From Pelecanus crispus (taxonomy: Eukaryota > Chordata > Aves > Pelecaniformes > Pelecanidae), in assembly GCF_030463565.1 (NCBI RefSeq), contig NC_134660.1, forward strand, positions 2,369,501-2,433,500: DNA of 64,000 nt. The letters are read 5' to 3'. Positions 29,601 to 56,400 of the stretch are shown one piece after another (within the stretch, counting starts at the first letter, position 1; every line of letters starts with the position of its first letter). Position numbers and translations under genes: made by a program. The notes under the pieces were generated by a model, which saw only the letters and a program-made list of their open reading frames with translations, made no database searches and was not told the origin of the DNA.

Positions 29601-30100
29601 GATGAGATGGGAATGGGAATAGGAATGGAATGGGAATGGGAATAGGAATGGAATGGGAATGAGGCAGGGAAGGGGGTAGGATGGGATGGGGTTGAGGATG
29701 GGATGGGGATAGAATGGAGATGGAGATGGGGATGGAAAAGGAATGGGAGGGAGATGGGAATGCAGTGACAGTGGGGATGGGAATGCAATGGGAATGGAGA
29801 AGGGATGGGGACGAGGAGGTGACAGGGACAGGAAGGGGACAGTACCGTCCCCACGTGCAGCACACGCTGCGGGTGATCGAGGCAGCCCGGCCGCCCTTCC
29901 GGCACCAGACCAACGTGGCGTACACGCCGATGGCCGCGCTGAAGCACGCCGACCCCAGCGGCGCCCTCATGACCGACGCCTTCTACAAGCTGGTGTTCAA
30001 GTACGACGCGGTGCTGCGGCTCAGCCTCCGCGCCATCCGCCTGCTCCGCTGGAAGGCCCAGAAGGTGAAGGAGGGCGCCCGGTTGCTGGGCTTCAAATAG
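26690..30100 (+). CDS. RDH8-like all-trans-retinol dehydrogenase (SDR family), complete, 6 exons
   Basis: Short-chain dehydrogenase/reductase closest to RDH8, the photoreceptor enzyme that reduces all-trans-retinal with NADPH; HSD17B1 is the next most similar family. Exons: 26690-26786, 26863-27024, 28091-28270, 28346-28439, 28532-28715, 29861-30100; GT/AG borders, 957 nt, 318 residues (human RDH8 311). Visible motifs: cofactor-binding TGCSSGIG (Thr9-Gly16), QLDV, NAG at 89-91, DTNFFG, catalytic Ser141 in VVISSIMG, Tyr154 and Lys158 in YAASK, then [13 protein letters not shown]. The last exon is basic at its end ([20 protein letters not shown]), compatible with membrane association. It starts about 330 bp after the GRB7 poly(A) signal in the same orientation. 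Whether it is the RDH8 orthologue or a paralogue cannot be decided here, so no symbol is given. Confidence 0.92.
27060..28060 (+). repeat. 118-bp higher-order minisatellite in RDH8-like intron 2
   Basis: Fills the intron between exons 2 and 3. The marker CAAGCATGTCC recurs at 27191, 27293, 27411, 27529, 27647 and 27765, i.e. four intervals of 118 bp after one of 102. Each unit contains several degenerate CTGGGGACCCTCCATG / GCCACGGGCACCCTG subunits; the last 250 bp are more degenerate. Confidence 0.88.
28916..29765 (+). repeat. (GGGATGGGAATGG)n array in RDH8-like intron 5
   Basis: An almost pure purine array of GGGAT, GGGAAT and GGGAGTGG units of about 850 bp, ending about 95 bp before exon 6. 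Asymmetric purine/pyrimidine strands. Open frames of M/G/W/E repeats are artefacts. Confidence 0.92.
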
Positions 30101-31810
30101 CCCCGGCGGCCCCCGGCAGCTCGGGGCACCGCGCCGGCGCAGCCGCCCGGGCACCCGGTTCACCTCGGGGGGCAACTCGGAGGCGGGGGGCGAGCGGGGC
30201 CAGGACCCGCGCAGGGTTTCGCTTCCTGCTCCTGGCTCAAAATAGTGCCCGCCGCCGCTGTATTAAAATCGGGAGTGGTATTTTTAACCAGCGCCGGGTG
30301 AAAAAGCAGAGCGGCTTCCTCCGAGAGTGCAGCGGCCGTGACGGGGCTGGGAAGGGCTGGCAGCTGCCCCCCACCTGCCTCCCGCTCCCTGGGGGCACCC
30401 GGCCCCCCCGCCCCGGCCCCCTGCGCCCGTGGGCATGTGGCACCCTGGGGCCCTGCCCTGGCACCCCCCCGGCCGCCAGCGCCGGTTGTGTCCCCTTCTC
30501 CCCGGGCTCTGCGGCGGGGTCGGCAATGCCCTGCGGTGGGGGGGTTCCCGCACGACGGACTGTGTCACCCCCGCTCTGGCACCGAGCCCCGCGGCACCGG
30601 GGCAGCACGAAGGGCTCCAGGGCACCGCGCCGGCAGCTCGGCTGCAGCACCGGGTGCAGAGGGTGCAGGAGGTGGTGCAGGGACAGGAGCAGGGTGCAAA
30701 GGGTGCGTGGGGGGTGCACGGTGGGTGCAAAGGGGCTGCAGGGCCCGGTGCAGAGCGGGTGTGGGTTGCATGGTGAAGGTTGGGTGCAGGGCTGCAGGGT
30801 GCATGGCTGCTGGGTGCAGGGTGGGTGCAGGGGTGCTGGGTGCAAGCGTGCGCGATGGGTGCAGGTAGGGCGCCGGGAGCAGGCGTGTCAGGGGGACCCC
30901 AGCACCCTGCGCTGCCCCAGGGGGTCCCCTCCAGCTCGGGGGGATGGCGATGGCGAGGGGGGTGCAGCCTGTGCCGCCCCCCGAGCTGGGCGCAGGGTGC
31001 TGGTGTGTGGGCGCTTGGCGTGACTGCACCCGGGAGGTGAGAGCAGGGGGAAACCGCAGGGAGGCCCGGCATGATTCAACGCCGCGGGGCTGTTTCTCAG
31101 AAACCTTCCTGGCTCCCACCAAGCTTCCCGGTGCCACTGCACCGGAGCCAGGGACGCCCCGCGGCCTCGCCAAGCGCCCAGGATGGAGGGTGCAGGGATG
31201 CACGTGTGGCATGGGTGCAAGGTCCCGGGTGCAGCCCCCCCCCCAACCCCAAACCTCTTCCAGGACCCCCAGCCCCGCGAGCGAGGGGCTGGATGGCAGC
31301 TGCAGCACCGTGCAGCGAGCAGCGAGCAGCAGCCCGTGCCACGCACGTGGCCTCCTTGGGCCCGGCCGGCTCCAGGCACCTTGGGGACAGGATGGGGGGC
31401 AGGGGGGGAGAGGAAATATTTTTGCATTATCCCCCCTTCTCGCACGCGTTAATGGCAAAGCGGCGGTGGGGCACTGGGGCTATGGCAACGGCGCAGCACC
31501 TGTGGGATGTGCAGGAGTGACATCAAAGCGGCGGCAGAGACGCAGCCTCTCCCCCTGCTCCCCGCTGCGGTTTCTGCAGATTTGACTAACTTTCTCCGCT
31601 CCAGGGGGCAGGGATGGGGGGGCTGCGCCTGGCCCTGGGGAGCAACAAAGCGGGGGGGGCCCCCGCCTGCGGCTCAGCCCCCCCGGCACAGAGCCACAGC
31701 CGTAGGGAACAGGGCGGAGGGAGGACAGGACCCCCCCGACAGCCCCAGGCCCACCGTGTCCCCGAGCCCCCAGGGAAGCAGCAACAGGGCTGCTACTGGG
31801 GGGAGCAGGG
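30101..31810. other. RDH8-like 3' flank and GC-rich intergenic DNA
   Basis: After the RDH8-like stop a variant poly(A) signal ATTAAA lies at 30262-30267. From about 30650 to 30870 there is a degenerate GGGTGCAGGGTGCA repeat. The rest is unique GC-rich sequence in which I see no gene on either strand. Confidence 0.5.
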
Positions 31811-32530
31811 GGGAGCAGGATGGTCCCCAGCACTCACTGCAGAGCAAAGGGGGAGCAGGATGGACCCCAGCACTCACTGCAGAGCAAAGGGGGAGCAGGA
31901 TGGTCCCCAGCACTCACTTGCAGAGCAAAGGGGGAGCAGGATGGTCCCCAACACTCACTGCAGAGCAAAGGGGGAGCAGGATGGACCCCAGCACTCACTG
32001 CAGAGCAAAGGGGGAGCAGGATGGTCCCCAGCACTCACTTGCAGAGCAAAGGGGGAGCAGGATGGTCCCCAACACTCACTGCAGAGCAAAGGGGGAGCAG
32101 GATGGACCCCAGCACTCACTGCAGAGCAAAGGGGGAGCAGGATGGTCCCCAGCACTCACTTGCAGAGCAAAGGGGGAGCAGGATGGTCCCCAACACTCAC
32201 TGCAGAGCAAAGGGGGAGCAGGATGGTCCCCAACACTCACTGCAGAGCAAAGGGGGAGCAGGATGGTCCCCAGCACTCACTGCAGAGCAAAGGGGGAGCA
32301 GGATGGTCCCCAGCACTCACTGCAGAGCAAAGGGGGAGCAGGATGGTCCCCAGCACTCACTGCAGAGCAAAGGGGGAGCAGGATGGTCCCCAGCACTCAC
32401 TGCAGAGCAAAGGGGGAGCAGGATGGTCCCCAGCACTCACTGCAGAGCAAAGGGGGAGCAGGATGGACCCCAGCACTCACTGCAGAGCAAAGGGGGAGCA
32501 GGATGGACCCCAGCACTCACTGCAGAGCAG
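31811..32530 (+). repeat. 40/41-bp minisatellite
   Basis: About 18 very similar copies of a 40-bp unit (41 bp when an extra T is present in CACTCACTTG). The core is AGCAAAGGGGGAGCAGGATG, followed by GTCCCC or GACCCC, then AGCACTCACTGCAG. High copy identity indicates recent expansion or homogenisation. Located between the RDH8-like gene and IKZF3. Confidence 0.92.
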
Positions 32531-32849
32531 GGGGGCAGTGGGTGTCTGGGGGCAGCAGCGCTGCGATGGCCTCAGCCCCGCTCACAGCCCATCGCACCGA
32601 CGCTTGCAGTGGGAAGGGGGTCCCGGGCAAAGCAAGGGGGGAACAGGGAGCTGCTGTGGCCTGGGCTGGGTGGGGAGCTCCTCCATCGGCGGGGGGCCCC
32701 CGGGCCGAGCGTCCTCCCTGCTCGCGGAGCACCACGCAGAGCCCAGGAGCATCCTCCTCACCCCACCCTTCGCTGCAGCCCCGCCGGGTGTCAGGCTGGA
32801 GGCTCTGCCTGAGGGGCCGAAGCCGCTCAGGTTGGAAGCAGGTTCGTCT

Positions 32850-33500
32850 AAAAACAATTGTCTGCTGGGACTTTCCTTTCCCCGGCGAGCCCGCGTGTGA
32901 CAATTGTCAGCCACTCCCCGCGCTCTCGCTCCCCCGAGGATTTCGCTCGCCGCCCAGGTGCGCCGGCTTGCCGCGATGCAAATGTGATGCCAGATATAAC
33001 CCCGCCGGAGGGAATGGCTCGGTGGCGCGGGAGCGCGCGGCTCCCCGGGGGCTTCACTTCCCTCCCGGCAAAGCGAGGGGGGCATCGGGCGTGACGTGAA
33101 CCCGCTGCCCCCATCGCCGTGCCCCGGTGACAGCCATGGCCCTGTCCCCGCTTTGCTGCCTGCACCCACGTGCCCCGCAGGGCGTGCGCCCCGGGGCTGC
33201 AAAGCTCCCTTCGGCGGTGCCGGCGTTGGGCGCCCATTCCGCTGTCGCTCAGCCCCCCAAGGGAAACGCAGAGGTGGCCCCGCGCCCCGCTCACACCTTG
33301 CCCCCTCCCGGCAAAAGGGGGCAGCTGGAACCCCGCACCCTCCCGGGGGCAGCGGGAGCCCCGGCAGAGCCGCCCAGCCCACGCGGAGGACTGCGAAACC
33401 CGGCGGGTCCTCGGCGGGATGGCGCGGAGGAGCGTGACTCAGTGAAAGGCTGGAGAATTGGGACAAGGAGGAGGTGGCGGCGGTGACTCAGTCCTCCCTC
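32850..33500. promoter_or_regulatory. Motif-dense unique stretch, possible regulatory module
   Basis: Non-repetitive sequence with two ACAATTGT SOX-type palindromes (32854-32861, 32900-32907), an exact octamer ATGCAAAT (32976-32983) and two TGACTCAG AP-1/NF-E2 sites (33435-33442, 33484-33491). No coding potential was recognised. Motif presence alone is weak evidence, so confidence is low. Confidence 0.3.
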
Positions 33501-36040
33501 ACCCGCTCTCCCCTCCCGGCACTGCTGCTCTTGGGGTGCCGGACCCCGAAGGGGAGCAGGAGCTGGCGGGGATGCTCAGCGGATGCAGTTCAGCACCCGG
33601 CAAGAGTTTTATAGGATTTTTCGTGCATTGCAAAGCGTGTTGCAACACGACGGGGGGAAAGAGTTCCCCTCTGCTCTATCATAATTACAGCGTATCGGCA
33701 GATAAGGATCTCTCTGTCATAACACCAACCGAACGTTTTTATAAGCCTGGTGCTTTAAAGGGGTTTTGGTTGCAGGCAGAAGAGGGCAGAGGGGGTTTTT
33801 AGTTCTTATTCAGGGAAAAGCCAGGCTGGGGGTACGCTGTGGGATTCGCCGCCCCCCGGCCCCAAGCCCCCTCGGCTGGGGCTGCGAGCGCTGGCAGCGT
33901 TTCACCCAGTCCTTCAGAGTTACCTGGCAGCGTCACAGCGAGGGGAAAATAACTCTTGGCGCTTGCGTTTCACCCAGGCGAGGAAGGAAGTGAAGGTGAA
34001 AGAAAAAAAGGATCCTCTGACTTTTTTCTTTTTTTTTTTCCCTTTTCTGTGTTTCAAGCGTGTCCAGCTTCTTGTGGTAGAAGGTGTCAGGAGAATATGA
34101 AATAAGCGTGAACAACGACAGCCTGCTAAAACGTGCTAAAAAAGGGCTGCGGGAGGGTTGGCGTGAACCTCCACCCTCCCCGCCTGCCGGGATGTTTCCG
34201 TCTGACTGATATGCTCCGGCACGGTGGGCGCAGCCCCCGTCGCCCCATGGAAACCCTGAGCCCACCCCACGCTCGCTGGAGCAGCCGTGCTTCAAGCACG
34301 TCCTGGAGCGGGTCCAGGCACGTGGGGCTGAGCGTCGCCTTCACCCCACGCTTCTGCAAGGGGAGCAGAGCTGTCCCCGTGCAGATTACGGGGGACACCG
34401 GCCATCGCCACAGGCCTTGCCGGGAAGAGCGGCAGGAGCGCGGCTGCACGGGGAGGAATTCGAAATTCGAGGGGCGCGTGCCCCTTCCACCGTCCCCTTC
34501 CCAAATGCTCCTCTCCCCCGCGCTGCCTGCAAGGGGGACGCCCTGCGCGCACGTGCTCGCGCGCGCCCGGCATCCCCTGCAGACGCCTGGGATCCCAGGC
34601 GCAAACCTGGCCATAAGCATTCGCCAGCGCCCGCGGCTCAGCACCCGGGCAAGGCCACCACCGACACGCGCGTCAGGGCTCCTCTGCGCTTCTACCGGAG
34701 CCTGGTTTCGCTATGACTGCGCTCGGTAACACCAAGGCGAGGAGGATGGGGCTTCGTGACACATCACGTCGCAAGGAGCGAGTCCCGAGGCTGGGAGCGG
34801 CTGCCTGCCCGCACGCTCGGGCAGGCGCCCAGGGGCATCCCACGGGAATTGCTTCTGCTCTACCGGGGCAAATTTGGGCTGTTCCCGAGCTTGCTGGGGA
34901 GACTAGGAAAGCCGGTGGCAGCCCCAGGTCAGACAAGGGCACACTTCCTTGAACCATATCATTCATCTATTAACCAGAACTAAAGCCAGATACCGTTTTT
35001 CAGCAGTTAGAGGAGCAGGCTACATCATATTTAAATCTCAGAGTGTATCAGCACTCCACTGAGTAACTAGTCAGTGTTCTGCTAACCACAGCCATCGCCA
35101 TCAGCTCGGCAGCCCCGCGTGGAAGCACCACAGCTACAGGCTGGTCACAGGTTTCATCGCATCTTTTGTGATTTACAGATTCCCCGAGGCGATAAAAGGC
35201 GAGCAGCTCCAGCCCTGGCACTCCGGGCCTGCATCCCCTGAGCTCGCTCCTGCTCGTCAGCCAGCTCTCGCCCTTCCCTTTCCAGCTCCGAGCGTTGCCA
35301 TCTCGCCTCCGCTTTCATGGCCGTAAGGAAGGAGCTTCGGTGCGGGAGAGCAGTGAAGCACAGTGCAGCACCCGGGGTCCTTTCAACTATTACGTACACG
35401 AGGAGTTTACTGAAGTTTTAAAAAAAAGTCGATAAACTTTTAAGCACCAGAGGGTTGTTTCTTAATGCTAAAAGCTGGTTTCCTGAGCCTCCTCTGTGCT
35501 GCCCGCTGCTTAGGTGTAATTCAGCAGTAAATAAAGAAACCAAGTGAGACAGACGAAACAGCTGGCTGGAATGCGTTCAAAGAGAACGGTCCAAACAGAA
35601 ATTTGTTTCATACCAAAATAACCAAACCAGGAGCAGAATAAATCAGGCTCACAACAAATACCAGCTGGCTCCCCCCCACCTCTATTTTCCCAGATGAGGT
35701 GATTTGCAAAGCTCCTCTGCAAAGCTCAGAGACCTACCCGAGAGCGAGCGCAGCCCTTCGACACACGGGCACGGCACGGCGGGTTTCCTGCCTCCCACGC
35801 CAGTGCGGCCGGGGCTCGGCCCCCGTGGGAGGGTGCTCGGGGCAGCGCTGCGGGACGGGGTCTGCTGCACCAGCGGGGTCCCCGGCAAAGGGGGGGGTCG
35901 GACACGCAGAGGGTGCTGATCCCGGCACGTCCAGCTCTCCAGCCCCGCTCCCAGGACACAGCTAAGGCAAGGCTCTGGCCCTGGGGGTTCAGGGAGCGGC
36001 GAGCATCACACAGCAGATAAACGGTACTCATAAAAATATA
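33501..36040. other. Intergenic DNA, GC-rich to AT-rich transition
   Basis: No gene or transposon recognised. Composition falls from GC-rich CpG-containing sequence to AT-rich sequence here. A T-rich tract lies at about 34021-34045. Confidence 0.5.
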
Positions 36041-38495
36041 GATATGTTTTAATAAATGACTGGGTTGAAATTCCACAACACACGGCCGTTCAACAGCGGA
36101 GCTGTAACAAGGTTACCGCTCATCGACTCCAGACAGCGCAGGGAACTTCTTTTGGTGCAGCCTATCTCGAAATCGTGACTCTGCCCGAGCAGTGGTGGGA
36201 AAACGGTGCCGTCTAGGCCAGACACTGCGAAAGCCTCCCTCCTTCCTTTCAAAAACCTGGCAGCGTTGCTGACGCTGAGCTGCTCAGAGGCGCAGCGGTT
36301 GATTGCTCACCTTATCTGGGAAGCAAGGGTAGGTGGCTGAAGCCCTGCCTGGCGGTAAGTGAAGAGCGGAGAGTAATCTGAAGAGTGTTTTCAAGGATTC
36401 GGTAGCGGCGTGAGAAAGAAACCAGCGGTGCTGCGTGACACACATTCGGCAATCTGAGGAGCTTCCTGTGCAAACGACAAGTTACGTTTTACTATGCGTA
36501 ATCTTATGCATTTCTGTTGAACCGTGAGGAGCGTTTTCATCAGCCACGATGTGCGAGTACCTCAGTCGCTTCCCCCGTGAAAACGCAGCAGGAGAGATGG
36601 AGTTATCGAAGGCTTTACACCAACCCAAGCGGGGAACTGGCCAAAGCTTTTCCAGTCCAGGCTGCAGCCCGGAAGGCAGTCCTCAGACGGTCGGGTTAAG
36701 CCCTTGGTGGAACCGCAGCCCCGCTCACGGAAGGGTCGTTCGGCATGCCGTGACAACGGGTATTCATCAGGGAAGAACCAACATCCACCCGCTCGCTGTA
36801 TGCGCCTCATGATGGGAAACTGGTTATTGGACAAGATCCTAAACCTATTTTATAACTGCACACATAACGTCACACAAGGTAGCAAAAGAGTTCTCCTTAC
36901 CCCCAAGGAGAAGCAGGATCTAGGATCCGGCACTTCTACAGCACACTACACTCAAGCACTCTGCAGACTAATTTATCCTTCTTCAGACGTACGCTTATTG
37001 GGAAAAATTAATATAATTTTCTTTCTTGTACCTTAAAATTCAGGGAGGGAGAAAGTATTTGAGCCAAAAGAGTGAGCCCGGGTCAGAGGGAGGAACGAAA
37101 TTCAGTATTTCTTGACCCTCGGCTTTCCACCTAGGCCTCTGCGCCCCAACCTTCCCTCACGGAAAAGGATGGATCACCACAGACATTAGCACGGCAACAT
37201 CGAAAAAGTACAAAAGCAGTGTAGATACCAAACCATACAATGGATGCAAAAAGTCCATCAGAACACACTTAACTCTACATTATACAAAAATAACTTTGCA
37301 AAGAATAAACTTTCACTCAGCAAAACTGTTATCAAATTCATATCTTCAGCACAGTGACTAATAATACAGCTGCAGAGCAATGATTAGATTAAAAGAACTA
37401 TTTTAAAAACCAGCTTCAAAGTAATGGTAAATACTCATTTTGCAAAACAGCACATTTCACTCCGAGGGATATCCCCACGTAAAACCAGACAGTGTGATTG
37501 AGCTGTCAGCTCCCACACATTCATGTATGCAGATTCTCACGGTGTCTGCTGCCAGGACAGGGTGACTCCCGCTCCGAGCCCAACGCCTTCCGCCGTCCGC
37601 AGGGATGTTGCGTGCCAGGGCTGGCCGCGGACCGGACGGCACGGCCGGGAGTTCTGCTGCTGCTGGAGCTGAGCAGGAGCAAGGCGGGGGCACAACACAC
37701 AGCGCCGTTTTCGTCCTCATTCTTGGCACCCGTCAGAAAGGAGGACTTTCCATCAACAAAAATCAGGATTTCCCCCAGACTGCATGGATGAGCCAACCAG
37801 TGACCTCACCGGGTATCCCAAAAACGCGTACTGTTAAAAAACCCCAACCCCAAAATAGGTCTCATTTCTTATTTTGCTATTACTGAGTAAGACACATGTG
37901 GGAGTGACTTTAAAGAAAGTGAACGGAGGGATAAGAAAAATGAAAGTGTGGTGGGGCCACATGCTCTTTAAGACTTAGGGGGAAAACCTTTAAAGAGGAA
38001 TTAATAATCCCTCCTAGACACGCGTTTTCCTCGTTTCGGTGATTAGCCATTTGAAGACCATCGGGAGCGTAACAGCTAGAAAAAACTCCTCTATACTTCT
38101 GACTATACATCTGACCAAGCGGGGACACTGGCAGCAGGCCATAAAAACCTTTTGCGCTGAGTTAAAGCACACATTATAAAAACAAATGCACATTAAAAAT
38201 CAGAAACATCTTAAATGGCTCTTAATTTTCACAAAAATAAAGTTCATATAAAAATCGGTCTCTGCTCCTGGTGTTTTATACAGTACCACTCACCACAGCA
38301 GCTAGGCACAGATGCTACAGAACACTGAATTATTTGTAAAAAAAATTTAAAAAGGTGTCATCACCCTGTGACAGTCGTTTAAAAACCGGCATAGAAAAAT
38401 ACTTCAGGAAGTTTCTTTACACTAATTAAAAAACAAACAAGCAAGCCTCCCTTCCGATCTAAAACAAAGCCTTTGACCTTGGAAAGCCAGTCCTT
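36041..38495 (-). other. IKZF3 3' UTR and downstream flank (extent uncertain)
   Basis: Minus-strand sequence after the IKZF3 stop codon (38496-38498). It is AT-rich, with no coding gene on either strand. A variant poly(A) signal ATTAAA (minus, 36048-36053) is one candidate end. IKZF3 3' UTRs are long in other vertebrates, so most of this stretch may be exonic. Confidence 0.4.
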
Positions 38496-53499
<15,004 letters not shown>

Positions 53500-56400
53500 C
53501 TGCAGGTAAAACAAAGCACAAAAGTGAAAAAATGCTCATCTTAGGCACAATGAAGTATCTTAGGAAAAAAACGCACCAAAAATTAAATAACATTACATTA
53601 TCAGTCTTCCTAAAAGTTTTACTTAAACACCAAAGATGAAGAAATGCAGCTGAGACATGAATCTTCATGGGTCATGTACACTTAATGATACTCACAGTGA
53701 GATAACCTTTACAAATGTTGACCTGCCTGTTAATTAGCTTTGATGGATTATTTCCTTCTATAGATTATAAAAGTATAATACACTACAAACTTCTTCTGCA
53801 ATTACAGGGTACGATTCAGGATTCAAAAGAAAATACTTATTCCCACAACTCACAATTAGCCTACAGAAATTAGTGTCTCAGGCTGTTCCTGTGAATTGGA
53901 AATACAGAAAGACACAAATTAAAAAGGATACTTATATCTTCCTGCGGAACCTCTGGTGCTTGAAACGTGCCTAAGAAATATGTATGATCCAGTGTAAGAC
54001 TTCCAGTGCTCCTATGGTACAGATTCTCATCCGTTAGCCCTAATCAATAATCCTAATTTTCACTTGCAAATTGCAATTTTTATCCAAAGATCTCAAATGT
54101 GTGAGGAGCATCCGATAATCTTGATACCTGTATCATAAGGTTACTATGCAAGTAAAACTAGCAGAGCTAGGGTAAAGATTTCCTGATACATTTATTTATC
54201 CCAGAAAGGTTAAAAGATTTGTCCGAAGTCATATTGCAAGCATGCGGCAAAGAACCCAAAGATTCATGAAGATCAGCATCCATGGCCTTTGAATAGGTTC
54301 CTGGACCTGTAGCCGTGTCCAGAGAAAACCAAAGACATTGCCTTAAATGAATGCAATTTCATGACAAGAGGAGACTGTAACAAGTAGCTAATAATTTACT
54401 AACAATAATGCTCCCATGTAAAAATATAAGCAAATTGGTCACACTATATGAACAGCTGACAATTCCCAACTTATGTTGCTGAACTTCCTTTCCACTATTA
54501 ACTCCAGCATTACCAGCACCTGCATTAAAATCCTCACTGACAGGACAGCTTTTTTCTGCTTGAAGCTAACTTTTCCATCTAGCCAAGAGCTAGGCTACGG
54601 CTGAAACCCGAGTTATGCCTCAAGCTACCAAGTGAAGAAAAGCACCAAGAGATAAAATACATAGTTTCCTGTTTGAAAGTATTGTTCTCATGGCCACCTG
54701 CTCCTCTCTCAAACTGAGGGTTAGACAGTTAAATATGGCACTTAATCACTTGTCCTTTCTCCAAAGTACAGAACATGGACTGCTGAATATGTATTAGCTC
54801 TGGTTCTGAGTAATAAACCACATCAAATGCCAAGAACAAACAATGGGTGACAGCGAAAATGAGGTGGCAACATAAAAGCAGCACTGAAAAATAAAGATCT
54901 GGCAACCAATACTTTCATGAAATCAAAATTTTCAACTGTATTTTAGTGATAAAATCACTCCTTTACCCTAAATGTTTGCACTAAGCCCAGCCAATCTATC
55001 TTACTTTGGGTTGAAGCGAGGTGGAAGAAACAGGTGGGCGATAATTTCTTCATCCTATGCAAGAATCCACAGTAGCGTGGAAAACTCCGAGATTCCTCTT
55101 GGTGCTCTCCCTAGATGATCATACCCACAGAAGGATGGATTTTTTTCCCCATATTGTGTGGTTTTTATCTCCCTATCCTAGACGGTTTTTTAGAGTTTGG
55201 TATTGGGACTGACTGCCCTGGTCCCAGAAGAGCTCACGCAGGTTTGGGTGTTTGCTCAGAGGGTGACGGGGAGGTCTACCTTCACCTACAAATGGGCCAT
55301 TTTTCTCTGCACCTTCTTCAGTACTAGCTCCGCTTCACATCCCAGGGATTCCCACTTCCACTGAAACAGTGTTTCCTCTGCAGGAACCTTCTGCTGGCAT
55401 CTTCGTGTCTGAGTGTGCGAGGGTGATCCTGCGATCAAGACTCCTTCAAAATTAGTTTATGCATCCATTGCCATCACTCTAAGGAAAAATTATTGCCTAT
55501 TGCTGAAAGCAGCTTTCAACAGCATCTCTTTTCCAAAAAAAAAAAAAAAAAAAAAAAGGTTTTTGGTTGGTTGGTTGGGTTTTTTCCCTCTCAAAAGGAG
55601 GCAGTTCCAAAATAATTTGCTACATCCTGCACAGCATGGTAAAAGGAAGTACACATTGCAGCTGCACCTTGTTGGTACTTTCAGAAACAATTTCAATTCC
55701 CACTTTCTACTTAACGTCTCACCTTTTGTCTGCATCAAATGCAATTGCTTAGCAGTGGAGGACTAGTTGTAACCTCCAACGGAGAAGACTTCTCTACCGT
55801 TTTCTACTGTTTCTCACCACAAGTTCATGGCTCACAGCTTTTCACTCTTTTACAGAGTTATGCCAGCGTTCATGTAGCGTAGCATAGCACAGCATAGCTG
55901 GTTTTGAGTTCTCCATGGCAAGCACTTGCTGACTGGCACAAACCAGGCGAGCCATCCTTTGGTTCCACTGTGGAAAATAATTACCTCTGCATTTTCCATA
56001 TTGCATGCTGACTGCTTGCAATACTTGTGTTTTCTTATGGTAACAGAGAAGGATGCACCTGAGTTCTGATCAAGGATTTTCCACCACTGCCTCCCCCCAG
56101 CAAACATCACCACCACTCCAGCTGTCAGCGATATCCCACCAAAGCTCGAGTGCTTTTCATGGTTTGCATGTAGGCATTTGAGGAACCTCAACGGAAAAAT
56201 TCACCTTCTGATGACTGAGAAGAACAGACAGCAGAAGCCACTAGGGAAGAGGCTTTTTTTAACCAAATAAGTGTTAGAAGGGTTGGAATTTTTCTGTCCT
56301 AACACACCTGCTATTGTTTAGAGTCTACTCTGCCTTCCTTTCAAGAAACCTTTGGTACAAAGCAGTCTGAGGAAAAGATGGCTCAGTACAGGTCAGCCTA

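Noticed and set aside
26690-30100. Calling the SDR gene HSD17B1
   Set aside because: HSD17B1 shares the SDR core, but the visible stretches ([32 protein letters not shown]) agree better with RDH8, and the long C-terminal extension of human HSD17B1 is absent.
28642-30175. Minus-strand 440-510 codon frames rich in IPIPSPFP
   Set aside because: Complement of the GGGATGG array; simple-sequence artefact.
31507-33099. 530-codon frame with EQDGPQHSLQSKGGAGW repeats
   Set aside because: Translation of the 40-bp minisatellite in its three frames; no start, splice or homology evidence.
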